Assembly (NCBI GenBank): GCA_947258845.1
Contig: CAMYJZ010000015.1
Coordinates: 1-45,836, forward strand
DNA length: 45,836 nucleotides
Source: an uncultured Ectothiorhodospiraceae bacterium
GTDB taxonomy: Bacteria > Pseudomonadota > Gammaproteobacteria > UBA9214
Reading direction: 5' to 3'
Made by a program: the position numbers and the translations under genes. Below are positions 8,801 to 17,018 of the stretch, in pieces (positions within the stretch are counted from its first letter, which is position 1; each line of letters opens with the position of its first letter). Under the pieces are notes generated by a model, which did no database searches, had not been told where the DNA came from, and worked only from the letters and a program-made list of their open reading frames with translations.

Positions 8801-8973
8801 AGGATGCGCACCCGGACCTCCGGGTAGATCAGGTGGGGATGCAGGTCGATGGCCAGGCGGGTCAATGCGAACACACCCAGCACGATCACAGCCAGCGCAA
8901 TCATGGAGACACCCACGGGATGACGGATCGACCAGGCCGCCAGACCTCCGCTTCTTGATGTCGGTGCGGACAT
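5854..8973 (-). CDS. RND-family efflux pump inner-membrane subunit (AcrB/HAE-1 type)
   Basis: A 1039-residue RND transporter of normal length. It has an N-terminal membrane helix (about 12-32), a first periplasmic porter/docking region, a helix bundle at about 335-530, a second periplasmic region, and a final bundle at about 870-1030. In TM4 the usual Asp-Asp pair of AcrB reads Asp-Asn (GLIVDNTIVMLEN), as in a large subgroup of HAE-1 pumps, so proton relay details may differ. The adaptor gene ends two bases upstream, making one operon. No outer-membrane channel gene is present, so a TolC-like channel must come from elsewhere. The stop codon lies inside an intergenic repeat. The substrate is unknown. 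Confidence 0.93.
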   Translation of the reverse strand: MSAPTSRSGGLAAWSIRHPVGVSMIALAVIVLGVFALTRLAIDLHPHLIYPEVRVRILSPGVPATVMEDQFTRQLEEQLAITEDAISVQSRTGEGSVSVDLSFEYGKDIDVALRDASTRLDRAKRFLPDTADPPIIYKRDPSQIAVLELVVSSPLRDPVELRSWVDDVFGKWFLTLPGVAAAEVGGGLIREIQILPDQQRLAGVGLDMEDIIDALQRGNREDPAGRLKMSRQELSGRISGRFTRVEQIAELPLALADGGIIHLQEIAEVIDTHEDERLRVRVNGVPGIKLSIQKQPTANTVAVVDVVQKRLAWLREQDLVPDDIEVRNVADQSIYIRQALTNSGMAAGSGALLAMLVVFVFLGNLRRTLIIGSAIPIAIMVTFIIMGMGGLTLNIMTLGGLALGVGLIVDNTIVMLENIYRHQCQGEEALEAGRHAAEEVNSAIVASTSTNLAAVLPFLFIGGLTGLLFRELIYTISAAILSSLVIALTLVPALAAKVRSTESGRLRLRVDAVVRWMQGRYVVLVEHLLRVPYLVILVFVALLVPASQVFLGNQQIFLPDMDDGRISVSITTDPGVTLDEMDRTVQELEQLFTAQAEVDHVFTLVGGFIFGRTERQIPNRSTLNVQLVPLAQRDFSSDDWIKRMNKVILEKQLAGVQVRMRTRGIRGIRTSRGDDDISIRIQGPELEQLEALADDIVLRLRPVEGLRNLKHSLEEVHHEINIDIDRERASILGLDVEDVGNAMRIALEGRLVTDFIEGDRSYDVRLRLPPVEAANPQDLESVLLFPAAQGRKAIYLGDVARVNLIESAAEIMRDNQQRIIEVSATVATSTTLGAMLEAIDERLQDLVMPPGYTRYDGGERETLQEGRSLTGTLLLLALFLVFVVMAIQYESLRNPFIILLSVPFTVVGVAIGITLAGLPVSMPVWLGMIMLAGIVVNNAIVLVEYIEIMRERGSAVREAILEAARLRLRPILMTTLTTVVGMLPLAIGLGEGSEMLSPLAITIVSGLTFSMLVSLVLVPVIYELTHIREWRRTASVASP

Positions 8974-8975
8974 GC

Positions 8976-10049
8976 TCAGGGGATGTTGCGCTCGACGGGC
9001 TGTACCTGTTTGCCGGGCGTCAGCCCCAGGAAGCCCTTGGTGATTACCTGCTGTTCGTCTTCCAGGCCTTCACGTATCTCGATACGCTCGGCCAGGCGCA
9101 GGCCGCTGACCACCGGCACACGCTGTGCCCGGTTCTCGCCGTTTAGTACATAGACGTACTCGCTGTCTGCATCGCGGCGCAGGGCTGCGAACGGGATCAC
9201 CCGGCGCGGGGCGGCCCGGGTGCTGAGTTCGACCCGGCACAACTGGCCGGGCGCGGCACCCGCGGGGACGGGCATGATCTCGACCTCGATAGTGCCGCGC
9301 CGCGTCAGCGGGTCGAGACTGGGATAGATGCGGGTGATGCGGCCGTCGAAGACCGGGTCACCGAGGGCATCGATGCGCACCCGGGCGACGTCGCCGATGG
9401 CCAGGTCGGGCAGTACCAGCTCTGACACCGGCAGCTCGGTCACCAGTGACGAGGGGTCCGAGATGGTCAGCAGGTGCTGGTGACGCTCGGCGATATTGCC
9501 GGGTTCCGAGAGCCGTTCACTGACCACGCCGCTGATCGGGCTGGTGATGCTGGTGTAGCCCAGGCGGGTCTTCAACACCCGCTCATCGGCCTCGGCCACC
9601 TCCAGCGCGGTGCGTGCCCGGGTGTATTCATCCTCGGATACCAGTTTGCTGCCGCGCAGTTCCTTCAGACGCCGGGCGTCCTGCGCGGCCTGCTTGCGAG
9701 TGGCACTGGCACGCGCTAGCTGCGCCGCAATAAGGGTGTCATCCAGCCGGACCAGCAGGTCACCGACCGCGATGCGGTCGCCCTCGAACACCGGCAGCTC
9801 AACGATGCGGCCCTCCTCCTGGGTGTAGACCTTGACCTCGCGCTGCGCCCTCAGAGTACCGGCACGGGTGCGCACCACGCTCAGATTGTCACGGACAACC
9901 GCTGCGGTCTCGACCAGGTGGACCGGTTTGCCCTTCCCGGCCGGGGGGCCCTCTTGCGACTCACAAGCGGCCAGGCCGGCGAACAGGACCGTCAGTATCA
10001 GGCCGCGGAGCCAGGCAGGGGAATGATGGGGAGTCGGATGCATTCTCAT
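8976..10049 (-). CDS. RND efflux periplasmic adaptor (membrane fusion) lipoprotein
   Basis: A 357-residue adaptor of the AcrA/MexE class. A lipoprotein signal ends in LAAC (Cys29). Then come a barrel-sandwich/lipoyl half (VYTQEEGRIVELPVFEGDRI), a short helical hairpin (about 110-165), the second lipoyl half (ITSPISGVVSERLSEPG), a beta-barrel and a membrane-proximal domain. It should link the RND pump encoded two bases downstream to an outer-membrane channel. The start chosen is the ATG at 10049 (MRMHPTP), because the signal peptide begins there. The ATG at 10043 is equally possible. The longer upstream frame has no signal features. Confidence 0.92.
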   Translation of the reverse strand: MRMHPTPHHSPAWLRGLILTVLFAGLAACESQEGPPAGKGKPVHLVETAAVVRDNLSVVRTRAGTLRAQREVKVYTQEEGRIVELPVFEGDRIAVGDLLVRLDDTLIAAQLARASATRKQAAQDARRLKELRGSKLVSEDEYTRARTALEVAEADERVLKTRLGYTSITSPISGVVSERLSEPGNIAERHQHLLTISDPSSLVTELPVSELVLPDLAIGDVARVRIDALGDPVFDGRITRIYPSLDPLTRRGTIEVEIMPVPAGAAPGQLCRVELSTRAAPRRVIPFAALRRDADSEYVYVLNGENRAQRVPVVSGLRLAERIEIREGLEDEQQVITKGFLGLTPGKQVQPVERNIP

Positions 10050-10254
10050 TATTGCTGTGATCACCGATGAGGGTATCAATTCCGAAGAATATACATAACG
10101 CATGGCTGACACCATGGTTAACAGCACCGGGGGTGGGCAATTCCCGGCTGCATACTGTCGCCCCGGTCGCAATTCCGGGACGGCGGCCTGTTCCCTGCCG
10201 GCGCGACGGTTTAACATACAGCCTCGCCCGCCGGTCCCGCAGGAGCCCTATTGC

Positions 10255-10434
10255 ATGAAAACCGTTGCACTAACCCTGGTCCTGCTGATGCTGCAGGGCT
10301 GCACGGCCATGGTCGTGGGAACCACCGTGGGCGTAGTGACCACGGTTGCAGTCGAAGCCGCCAAGGTACCGTTCAAGGTGACCGGTGCGGTCATCGACGT
10401 GGTCACGGACGATGAGGATGAGGAAGAAAAGTAA
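10255..10434 (+). CDS. Small lipoprotein of unknown function
   Basis: A 59-residue protein starting at the ATG at 10255, with AGGAG about 9 bases upstream. The lipoprotein signal MKTVALTLVLLMLQGC places the modified Cys at residue 16. It is followed by a Val/Thr/Ala-rich stretch with Gly-x-x-x-Gly spacing (VVGTTVGVVTTVAVEAAK) and a very acidic tail (DDEDEEEK). The middle could form a membrane-interacting helix. It is divergent from the efflux adaptor gene, with about 205 bases between the starts. No function is assigned. Confidence 0.8.
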   Translation: MKTVALTLVLLMLQGCTAMVVGTTVGVVTTVAVEAAKVPFKVTGAVIDVVTDDEDEEEK

Positions 10435-10510
10435 GACTAGCCGATGGAATCGATGGACATGAATACTGCAGTAACGGCGATCTTCCCGCTACTGACGCCG
10501 CAATAGTGAA

Positions 10511-11461
10511 ATGACCGGGCAGCCTCCCCAGAACAAAACTATGACTGCACTCCTCGACACCCTGATCGAACGCATGGGTAACGTCATCCTCGGCAAGGAG
10601 CACCAGCTGCGCCTGGCCCTGACCTGCCTGCTGGCCCGCGGGCACCTGCTGATCGAGGACCTGCCCGGCGTCGGCAAGACCACCCTGGCGCACTCGCTGG
10701 CCGCGGTCCTGGGCCTGCATTACCAGCGCATCCAGTTCACCAGCGACCTGCTGCCGGCCGACATCCTAGGGGTCGCCATCTACAACCGCGACACCGGCGA
10801 GTTCCAGTTCCATCCCGGGCCAGTGTTTTCCCACATCGTGCTGGCCGACGAAATCAATCGCGCCACCCCCAAGACCCAGAGCGCCCTGCTGGAAGCCATG
10901 GAGGAGCACCAGATCACCATCGAGGGCGAGACCCGCGTGCTGCCGCAGCCGTTCTTCGTGATCGCCACCCAGAACCCGCTCCACCAGATCGGCACCTTCC
11001 CGCTACCGGAATCGCAGCTGGACCGTTTTCTGATGCGTATCGAACTGGGCTACCCCGACGCCGATGCCGAGCGTGAACTGCTCAGGGGCGCTGACCGGCG
11101 TACCCTGCTGGCCGGGATCGAGCCGCTGATGTCGGCCGGCCAGCTGCAGGAACTGCAGCAGCAGGTCGACGGTGTGCATGCGGCCGATGCCCTGCTCGAC
11201 TACCTGCAGGCCCTGCTGGAATTCAGCCGTCAGTCACCCCGCTTCGAAAACGGTCTGTCGCCGCGCGCCGGCCTGGCCCTGCTGCACAGCGCCAAGGCCT
11301 GGGCCCTGCTGGCCGGGCGTGACCTGGTGCTGCCGGAGGACCTGCAGACCGTACTGCCCGCCGTGGTCGGCCATCGCCTGCAGGCCGCGGAGGACCAGGC
11401 CAGACCCCTGAGCGGCGATGAACAGGTACGCCTGCTGCTGGAGTCGGTCCCGCTCCCCTAG
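10511..11461 (+). CDS. MoxR-family AAA+ ATPase
   Basis: A 316-residue MoxR ATPase with Walker A (DLPGVGKTT), Walker B (VLADEINR), sensor 1 (ATQNP), an Arg-finger region (LPESQLDRFLMR) and a C-terminal lid with LSPRAGLAL. MoxR proteins act as chaperones that assemble or activate partners, often with von Willebrand factor or DUF58 proteins. Here DUF58 and transglutaminase genes follow, the usual MoxR-DUF58-TgpA set. The start is uncertain: the ATG at 10511 has no ribosome site, and the ATG at 10541 (MTALLDTL) is an alternative. Confidence 0.93.
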   Translation: MTGQPPQNKTMTALLDTLIERMGNVILGKEHQLRLALTCLLARGHLLIEDLPGVGKTTLAHSLAAVLGLHYQRIQFTSDLLPADILGVAIYNRDTGEFQFHPGPVFSHIVLADEINRATPKTQSALLEAMEEHQITIEGETRVLPQPFFVIATQNPLHQIGTFPLPESQLDRFLMRIELGYPDADAERELLRGADRRTLLAGIEPLMSAGQLQELQQQVDGVHAADALLDYLQALLEFSRQSPRFENGLSPRAGLALLHSAKAWALLAGRDLVLPEDLQTVLPAVVGHRLQAAEDQARPLSGDEQVRLLLESVPLP

Positions 11462-11474
11462 AAATAAGGGAAAT

Positions 11475-11540
11475 GGGGACATTCTGCTTTTATTCATCCA
11501 CCCGGTTAATTGGCAGAAAACCGGAATGTGCTTTTTATGC
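11475..11540. repeat. Degenerate mini inverted-repeat element (GGGGACATTCTGCTTTT end)
   Basis: The left arm GGGGACATTCTGCTTTT (11475-11491) is identical over 17 bases to the arm of a well-preserved element at 35494-35563. The right arm (about 11517-11535) is a degenerate inverse, AAAACCGGAATGTGC. Ends of this kind resemble those of REP-associated transposase families. No transposase is encoded here. Confidence 0.65.
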
Positions 11541-11563
11541 TTCAGGCAGAATCCAATCAATTC

Positions 11564-11645
11564 GTTGCGAGGAACGAGGCGACGAAGCAATCTGTAACCT
11601 GAAAGCGATGCCTTCAGGAGATTGCTTCGCTGCGCTCGCAATGAC
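11564..11645. repeat. Palindromic repeat with CGAAGCAATCT arms
   Basis: CGAAGCAATCT (11583-11593) and AGATTGCTTCG (11619-11629) are perfect inverted arms. The outer ends TTGCGA and TCGCAA also pair. From memory, the AGATTGCTTCG...CGCAATGAC sequence is a widespread bacterial intergenic repeat. It sits between moxR and the DUF58 gene. Confidence 0.75.
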
Positions 11646-11685
11646 ATGACATGCTGGCAAAGCAGACCGTCTCCTTCTTGATTCC

Positions 11686-12639
11686 ATGCAGACCCTGACA
11701 ATACGCGACCGCTTCAAACTGCAACGCTTCACCCGCGGGCTCGGACCTGAACACGGACCGGTCCGGCTGGACCGCTCCCGGGTCTTCATCCTGCCCACCG
11801 CGAGCGGGCTGCTGTTTGCCGGCATGCTGCTGGTGATGCTGTTCGGCGCCATCAACTACAACAACAGCATGGCCCACCTGTTCACCTTCCTGGTCGGCAG
11901 CATGGCGATGGTCTCCATCCTGCACACCTACCGCAACCTGGCGCAACTCAGCTTCAGCGTGGGCAAGGCCCCGCCGGTATTTGCCGGCAGCCGCGCCGGC
12001 TTCGAGATCCTGGCGACCAACCCCGGTGCAAGCCCGCGCTACGCGCTCCGGCTGCACAGCCCCGGGCAGCCTGCCGTCACCATTGACCTCAAGGGTCGGC
12101 ACACCGGCACGGCAACGCTGTACCGGGAGGCCCGGCAGCGGGGTGTACTGCCGCTGGGACGCTGGACGGTATCGACGCGCTACCCGCTCGGCCTGTTCCG
12201 CGCCTGGGCGCACCTGGACCTGCAGGCCCGGTGCCTGGTCTATCCACACCCGGCGCAGCAACGACCGGTCCCGCAAGACCCGGCCTACAAGCCCCACCAG
12301 ACCGGTGACCGGGGCCGCGGGGTCGATGACTTTGCCGGCTTCCGGCCCTATCGGCCCGGCGACTCCCCGCGTCACGTGTTCTGGAAGGCCGCGGCCCGCG
12401 ACCAGGCGCTGCTGGTCAAGCAATTCGGCGGCGACCGCACCGACGAGGTCTGGCTGGACTGGGATACCCTGCCCGGCATGGACACCGAGGCGCGCCTCAG
12501 CCAGCTGTGCCGCTGGGTGCTGGATGCGCACCGCAACCAGCAGGCCTGGGGCCTGCGCCTGCCCGGGATCGAGATCGGCATTGCCAGCGGCGAGCGCCAC
12601 AAACACCGCTGCCTGGAGGCGCTGGCGCGCTTCGCCTGA
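11686..12639 (+). CDS. DUF58 domain protein
   Basis: A 317-residue membrane-anchored protein. Two close hydrophobic segments (about 36-56 and 60-80) sit near the N-terminus. They are followed by a long soluble region with the DUF58 hallmark (DDFAGFRPYRPGDSPRHVFW, about 205-235). The C-terminal part probably adopts a von Willebrand A-like fold, with DWDTLPGMDTEARLSQL resembling its start. These proteins are partners of MoxR ATPases. The gene follows moxR after a 224-base gap filled by repeats and precedes tgpA by three bases. No clear ribosome site is visible before the ATG. Confidence 0.9.
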   Translation: MQTLTIRDRFKLQRFTRGLGPEHGPVRLDRSRVFILPTASGLLFAGMLLVMLFGAINYNNSMAHLFTFLVGSMAMVSILHTYRNLAQLSFSVGKAPPVFAGSRAGFEILATNPGASPRYALRLHSPGQPAVTIDLKGRHTGTATLYREARQRGVLPLGRWTVSTRYPLGLFRAWAHLDLQARCLVYPHPAQQRPVPQDPAYKPHQTGDRGRGVDDFAGFRPYRPGDSPRHVFWKAAARDQALLVKQFGGDRTDEVWLDWDTLPGMDTEARLSQLCRWVLDAHRNQQAWGLRLPGIEIGIASGERHKHRCLEALARFA

Positions 12640-12642
12640 TCC

Positions 12643-14628
12643 ATGCCCGGCCCCGGTAACGCATTGAACAGACGCAGCCAGACCTGGCTGCTGGCCGCCG
12701 TGGGGCTGCTGGTCCTGCCGCACCTCCCGCGCCTGCCCTGGTGGATAACACTGCTTGCCGTCGGCGTCGGGCTGTTCAAGCTGGTGCTGCTGCGCCAGTC
12801 GTATCACCAGCCACCGCGCCTCTTGCTGGCGCTGCTGACGGTGGCCGCTTCCGCGGGCGTATTTTTCTCCTACGGCACGCTGCTCGGCAAGCAGGCCGGT
12901 GTCGCCCTGCTGATCGTGATGCTGTCACTGAAACTGCTGGAACTGCGCGCGGTTCGCGATGGGCGACTGCTCGTCTACCTCGGCTATTTCCTGGTCGTTA
13001 CGAACTTTCTGTTCACCCAGACCATCCCGATCGCGCTCTACATGTTTGTCGCCACACTGGTGATCACCGCCGCCCTTTCCGTGATCACTCACAGCAGCAG
13101 GGAGCGCCCGGCCGGCAGCCACCTGCGCCTGGCCACAGTGCTGCTGGCACAGGCACTGCCGATCATGCTGGTGCTGTTCGTGTTCTTCCCGCGCGTCGCC
13201 GGTCCGCTGTGGGGGCTGCCCAGGGACGCCTATGCCGGCATGACCGGGCTGAGCGACAGCATGACCCCCGGTGCCATCAGTTCCCTGGCACAGTCCGAGG
13301 CCACCGCCTTCCGGGTGGAATTCTTCGGGCCGGCGCCGGAACCGGCGCTGCGCTACTGGCGTGGCCCGGTGCTGTGGCATACCGACGGCCGGAGCTGGTC
13401 ACCGGGACGTATCGGCTCCTACTCACGCCAGCGGCCCGAAGCCGTGCAAAACCGCGGCCAGGCGCTGCACTACGCAATCACCCTGGAAGGCCACGACAAG
13501 CCCTGGCTGCTGGCACTGGACCTGCCGGTGGAGATCTCGCAGCGCGCACTCTACACCGTGGACTTCCAGTGGCTGTCCTACCGACCGGTGCGCGAGCGCA
13601 TCCGCTACGAGGCCACGTCCTGGCTGCATTACCATACCGGTCCACTGGACCCGCGGTTGAGAAAGGCCGCCCTGCAATTACCGGAGCATGTCAGTCCACG
13701 GGTGCAGGCGCTGGCACATGACTGGCGTACCCGCGCGGACAGCGACCGCGCCGTGGTGCAGGAGGCACTGGACTATTTCCACACCCAGCCGTTTGTCTAC
13801 ACCCTGCAGCCCCCGCTGCTGGGCGAGGATCCGGTGGACGACTTCCTGTTCGGCACGCAGCGCGGCTTTTGCGAACACTACGCGGCCGCCTTTGTGGTGC
13901 TGATGCGCAGCGCGGGCATCCCGGCGCGCGTGGTGACCGGCTATCAGGGTGGTGAATACAACCCGGTCGGGGACTACTGGCTGATCCGCCAGGCGGATGC
14001 CCACGCCTGGGCCGAGGTCTGGCTCCCCGATACCGGCTGGCAGCGCGTGGACCCCACCGCCGCCGTGGCCCCCGAACGCATCGAGCATGCACTCGACCCG
14101 GACCTGCAGGCCGCCGGTGCCCCGGCGCGCTTTCGCCTGACAGAGACCGGGCTGCTGGTACGCAGCTGGCGCCAACTGCAATTCGCCGTGGATTCGGTCA
14201 ACAACCACTGGAACCAGTGGGTCCTGTCCTACGGGCCGCAGCGCCAGCTGGAACTGCTCGCGGCGCTCGGCTTCAAACAGGCCTCGTGGCGGGAAATGGC
14301 ATTGACGCTGTTGCTGCTGACGGGCGCCTGCCTGCTGGGCGTCGCCCTGTGGATGCTGGTGAGAACGCCCGCACCCTCTGACCCCGTGCTGCAGGCCTGG
14401 CAGCGCTTCTGCTCACGCCTGGAACGGCTGGGAGTGCGGCGCGCACCCAGCGAGGGCCCGCGCGATCTCGCCCGGCGGGCAATGGCCGCCCATCCCGAAT
14501 TTGCAAGCCAGGTCGGTCCGATCACTGAGCTCTACATCACGCTGCGCTACGGCAGGCCGCTACAGGGCTCACACGAAATCCAGCAACTGCAGCAGCTGGT
14601 ACGACGCTTCCCGCAGCGCACCGGTTAA
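12643..14628 (+). CDS. tgpA: TgpA-type transglutaminase-like membrane protein (DUF3488)
   Basis: A 661-residue protein with an N-terminal bundle of about six membrane helices (about 10-190) and a large periplasmic transglutaminase-like domain. The catalytic triad is visible as Cys in RGFCEHYAAAF, His in DAHAWAEVW and Asp in RVDPTAAV. A last membrane helix (about 555-575) precedes a cytoplasmic tail. TgpA in Pseudomonas aeruginosa is essential and has transglutaminase activity in the periplasm; its natural substrate is not known. It is the third gene of the moxR-DUF58-tgpA set. Confidence 0.93.
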   Translation: MPGPGNALNRRSQTWLLAAVGLLVLPHLPRLPWWITLLAVGVGLFKLVLLRQSYHQPPRLLLALLTVAASAGVFFSYGTLLGKQAGVALLIVMLSLKLLELRAVRDGRLLVYLGYFLVVTNFLFTQTIPIALYMFVATLVITAALSVITHSSRERPAGSHLRLATVLLAQALPIMLVLFVFFPRVAGPLWGLPRDAYAGMTGLSDSMTPGAISSLAQSEATAFRVEFFGPAPEPALRYWRGPVLWHTDGRSWSPGRIGSYSRQRPEAVQNRGQALHYAITLEGHDKPWLLALDLPVEISQRALYTVDFQWLSYRPVRERIRYEATSWLHYHTGPLDPRLRKAALQLPEHVSPRVQALAHDWRTRADSDRAVVQEALDYFHTQPFVYTLQPPLLGEDPVDDFLFGTQRGFCEHYAAAFVVLMRSAGIPARVVTGYQGGEYNPVGDYWLIRQADAHAWAEVWLPDTGWQRVDPTAAVAPERIEHALDPDLQAAGAPARFRLTETGLLVRSWRQLQFAVDSVNNHWNQWVLSYGPQRQLELLAALGFKQASWREMALTLLLLTGACLLGVALWMLVRTPAPSDPVLQAWQRFCSRLERLGVRRAPSEGPRDLARRAMAAHPEFASQVGPITELYITLRYGRPLQGSHEIQQLQQLVRRFPQRTG

Positions 14629-14649
14629 TCATGTCCTATGCTGTTATCT

Positions 14650-14676
14650 TTCCGTGGCGTTCCGTGTGCTTCCGTG
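14650..14676. repeat. Three TTCCGTG units at 10-bp spacing
   Basis: TTCCGTG occurs at 14650, 14660 and 14670, exactly one helical turn apart, in the short gap between convergent tgpA and the aldo/keto reductase gene. Because both genes end here, a promoter role is unlikely. It may be a remnant of an extragenic repeat. Confidence 0.6.
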
Positions 14677-14754
14677 GCTGATTTATATTTTGACTAATCG
14701 CGCTCGCGCAGCGCTCCTGCAATCCTGACCAGGCCGGCTGTTCGCCCGGGGATT

Positions 14755-15687
14755 CTAGACGGCCTGCATATGCTGCAGCATGCGCTCGCGCAGCCCTGCG
14801 TCCGGCAGGCGACCGTAGGCCGCGCCCATGTTGTCGATCATGTGATGGACCTTGGAGGTGGCGGGTATCGCACAGGTCACCGCGGGGTGCGAGACTGCGA
14901 ACTTCAGGAAGAACTGCGCCCAGCTGGTGCAGTCGAACTCCGTCGCCCAGGCCGGCAGGGCCTTGCCGCGCACCCGGCTGAACAGCTCGCCGCGCATGAA
15001 CGGCCGGTTGACCAGCACCGCCATGCCGCGCTCCTGCGCCAGCGGCAGCAGGCGCTGCTCGACATCGCGGTTGCCGATGTTGTAACTCAGCTGCACGAAG
15101 TCGAACGGCTGCGTCTCCAGGATGACCTCCAGCTCATCGTGAAAGCGCCCGTGCGACGTGGTGATACCGATGTAGCGTACCCGGCCCGCGGCCTTCCAGG
15201 CCTTCAGGGTCTCGAGCTGCACCTCCCAGTCGCGCAGGTTGTGGATCTGGATCAGGTCGAAGCGCTCGACCCCGACGCGTTGCATGGAACGCTGCATCTG
15301 CTCGATGCCCTCCTGCTCGCCCCAAGTCCAGACCTTGGTGGCGGCGAACAACCGTGGCCGGTCATGGGGCACCGCACCCAGCAGCTCGCCGATCACCGCC
15401 TCGGCATTGCCGTACATGGGGGAGGTATCGATTACGCCGCCGCCGTGTTCGAAGAAGGCCTGCATCACCGGCCGCAGCGCATGGCTTTGTTCCGAGCCCG
15501 GCGGCACGTCGAAGGTGCGCGAGGTGCCCAGGCCGATGACCGGCAGGCGTTCACCGCTGGCCGGTATCGGCTTGACCAGCGGCTTCCGCCCGGGCCTGTC
15601 CGGCCAGGCCGGGCGCAGCAGCAGGCCCGCACCCAGTCCGCCCAGGGCGGTGAGAAAACGGCGGCGTGAAATCCGGTACCGGTCCAT
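14755..15687 (-). CDS. Tat-exported aldo/keto reductase
   Basis: A 310-residue NAD(P)H-dependent oxidoreductase with an N-terminal twin-arginine signal (ISRRRFLTALGGLGAGLLL). The tetrad is visible as Asp in GGVIDTSPMYG, Tyr in the same stretch, Lys in AATKVWTWG and His in IQIHNLRDW. Export by Tat implies that it folds, probably with cofactor bound, before reaching the periplasm. It starts three bases after the MFS gene stop, so it is the third gene of a patatin-MFS-reductase unit. The substrate is unknown. Confidence 0.9.
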   Translation of the reverse strand: MDRYRISRRRFLTALGGLGAGLLLRPAWPDRPGRKPLVKPIPASGERLPVIGLGTSRTFDVPPGSEQSHALRPVMQAFFEHGGGVIDTSPMYGNAEAVIGELLGAVPHDRPRLFAATKVWTWGEQEGIEQMQRSMQRVGVERFDLIQIHNLRDWEVQLETLKAWKAAGRVRYIGITTSHGRFHDELEVILETQPFDFVQLSYNIGNRDVEQRLLPLAQERGMAVLVNRPFMRGELFSRVRGKALPAWATEFDCTSWAQFFLKFAVSHPAVTCAIPATSKVHHMIDNMGAAYGRLPDAGLRERMLQHMQAV

Positions 15688-15690
15688 GCC

Positions 15691-17001
15691 CTAGACTTTA
15701 GCAGCTGGTGCAGCATCCGCCAGCCGGGTCTGGGCCCTTCCCAGGCGGTAGGCGACCGCGGCCCAGACCAGGGCCAGGGGTGCGGCGATAAAGGCAATCG
15801 TGGACAGGCTCAACCCCAGGGCGCGCAGCCCGGCATAGGCCCAGGCGCTCACGGCATCACCGCTGCGGTAGACCACGGTATCGATGAAGTTCTTGGCCTT
15901 GTATTTCTCCTCGCGACCCAGCACCACGTACAGCATTTCGCGTGACGGGCGCATGATGGCGTAGTTGCCCGCACGGCGCAGCACCTGCACCACCACCAGG
16001 ACCGCCAGCACCGGTGCCAGGCCCAGCGCCAGGAAGCCCGCCGCCAGCAACAGCGGCACCAGTGCCAGGGTCCAGCCCAGGCCCAGCCACTTGACCAGGC
16101 GACCGGTCAGCAGCAGCTGGAAGACCAGCGTCAGGCTATTCACCGCCAGGTCGATGCCGGCGAACACCGCGGTACGCTCTGCGGGGTCGGAGAAGCTGTC
16201 GCGCACGATCTGTGCCTGTTGAAAATAGAGGAAGGTCGCCAGGGTGGTGAACAACAGCATCAGCACACAGATACCGAGCAGGTAGGGTGAACGCAGCACC
16301 AGGCGGATGCCGGCAAAAATACTGCCACCAATCGCCTGTTCAGCCGTCGCTGTGGTTACCTGGGTGTCTGCCTGCCGGGAACGCCAGGCAGACAAACGAT
16401 GGATGCACAGCACCGCCACGCCCAGCAGCAGCGCCGAGACCGGCAACAGATTTGTCGGCCCCAGCGGTTGCGCCAGGGCGGCGGTGACCAGGGGACCGCA
16501 GATGGCCCCGCTGGTGCCACCGGCGGCAATGAACCCGAACAGGCGCCGGGCCTGTTCATTGTCGAAGATATCGGCCATGAAGCTCCAGAACACCGACACC
16601 ACGAACAGGTTGAACACGCTCGCCCAGATAAAGAAGGCGCGCGCCACCCAGGCATGGGTGACATCGGAACGAAACAGCACAAAGAACAACAGCAGATTGA
16701 CGATGAAGAACCCGTACACCGCGGGCAGAAAATGACGCCGCTCGAAACGTGATGACACCCAGCCGAACAGCGGCACCGCGGCCAGCATGACCAGGAAGGT
16801 GCCGGTGAACAGCCACTGCAGGTTCTCCACCCCGCCGGCGATGCCCATTTCGTCGCGCATCGGGCGGATGATGTAGTAACTGCACAGCAGCGAGAAAAAA
16901 TAGACGAAGGCCCAGAACAGCGCGGCCAGTTCACCCGGTTCCACCCTGACTAGTCGTCTCAGCCGGACCAGTAAACGGTTCGAAGCTGTATTCGTCTGCA
17001 T
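15691..17001 (-). CDS. MFS-type transporter, resembling nucleotide-exchange (TLC/AAA) carriers
   Basis: A 436-residue integral membrane protein with about 12 hydrophobic segments. The N-terminal FSLLCSYYIIRPMRDEMG and the later YRSGDAVSAWAYAGL resemble bacterial homologues of the NTP/NDP exchange carriers of obligate parasites, which also occur in free-living bacteria with unknown cargo. It lies 17 bases after the patatin gene and three bases before the reductase gene. The family call rests on motif memory; a plain MFS assignment is safer. Confidence 0.82.
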   Translation of the reverse strand: MQTNTASNRLLVRLRRLVRVEPGELAALFWAFVYFFSLLCSYYIIRPMRDEMGIAGGVENLQWLFTGTFLVMLAAVPLFGWVSSRFERRHFLPAVYGFFIVNLLLFFVLFRSDVTHAWVARAFFIWASVFNLFVVSVFWSFMADIFDNEQARRLFGFIAAGGTSGAICGPLVTAALAQPLGPTNLLPVSALLLGVAVLCIHRLSAWRSRQADTQVTTATAEQAIGGSIFAGIRLVLRSPYLLGICVLMLLFTTLATFLYFQQAQIVRDSFSDPAERTAVFAGIDLAVNSLTLVFQLLLTGRLVKWLGLGWTLALVPLLLAAGFLALGLAPVLAVLVVVQVLRRAGNYAIMRPSREMLYVVLGREEKYKAKNFIDTVVYRSGDAVSAWAYAGLRALGLSLSTIAFIAAPLALVWAAVAYRLGRAQTRLADAAPAAKV

Positions 17002-17018
17002 GGTCGCCCGCGGTCCGC

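Noticed and set aside
11614-12807. 397-codon frame antisense to the DUF58 gene
   Set aside because: Gln/Ala/Arg-rich shadow of a strongly supported gene.
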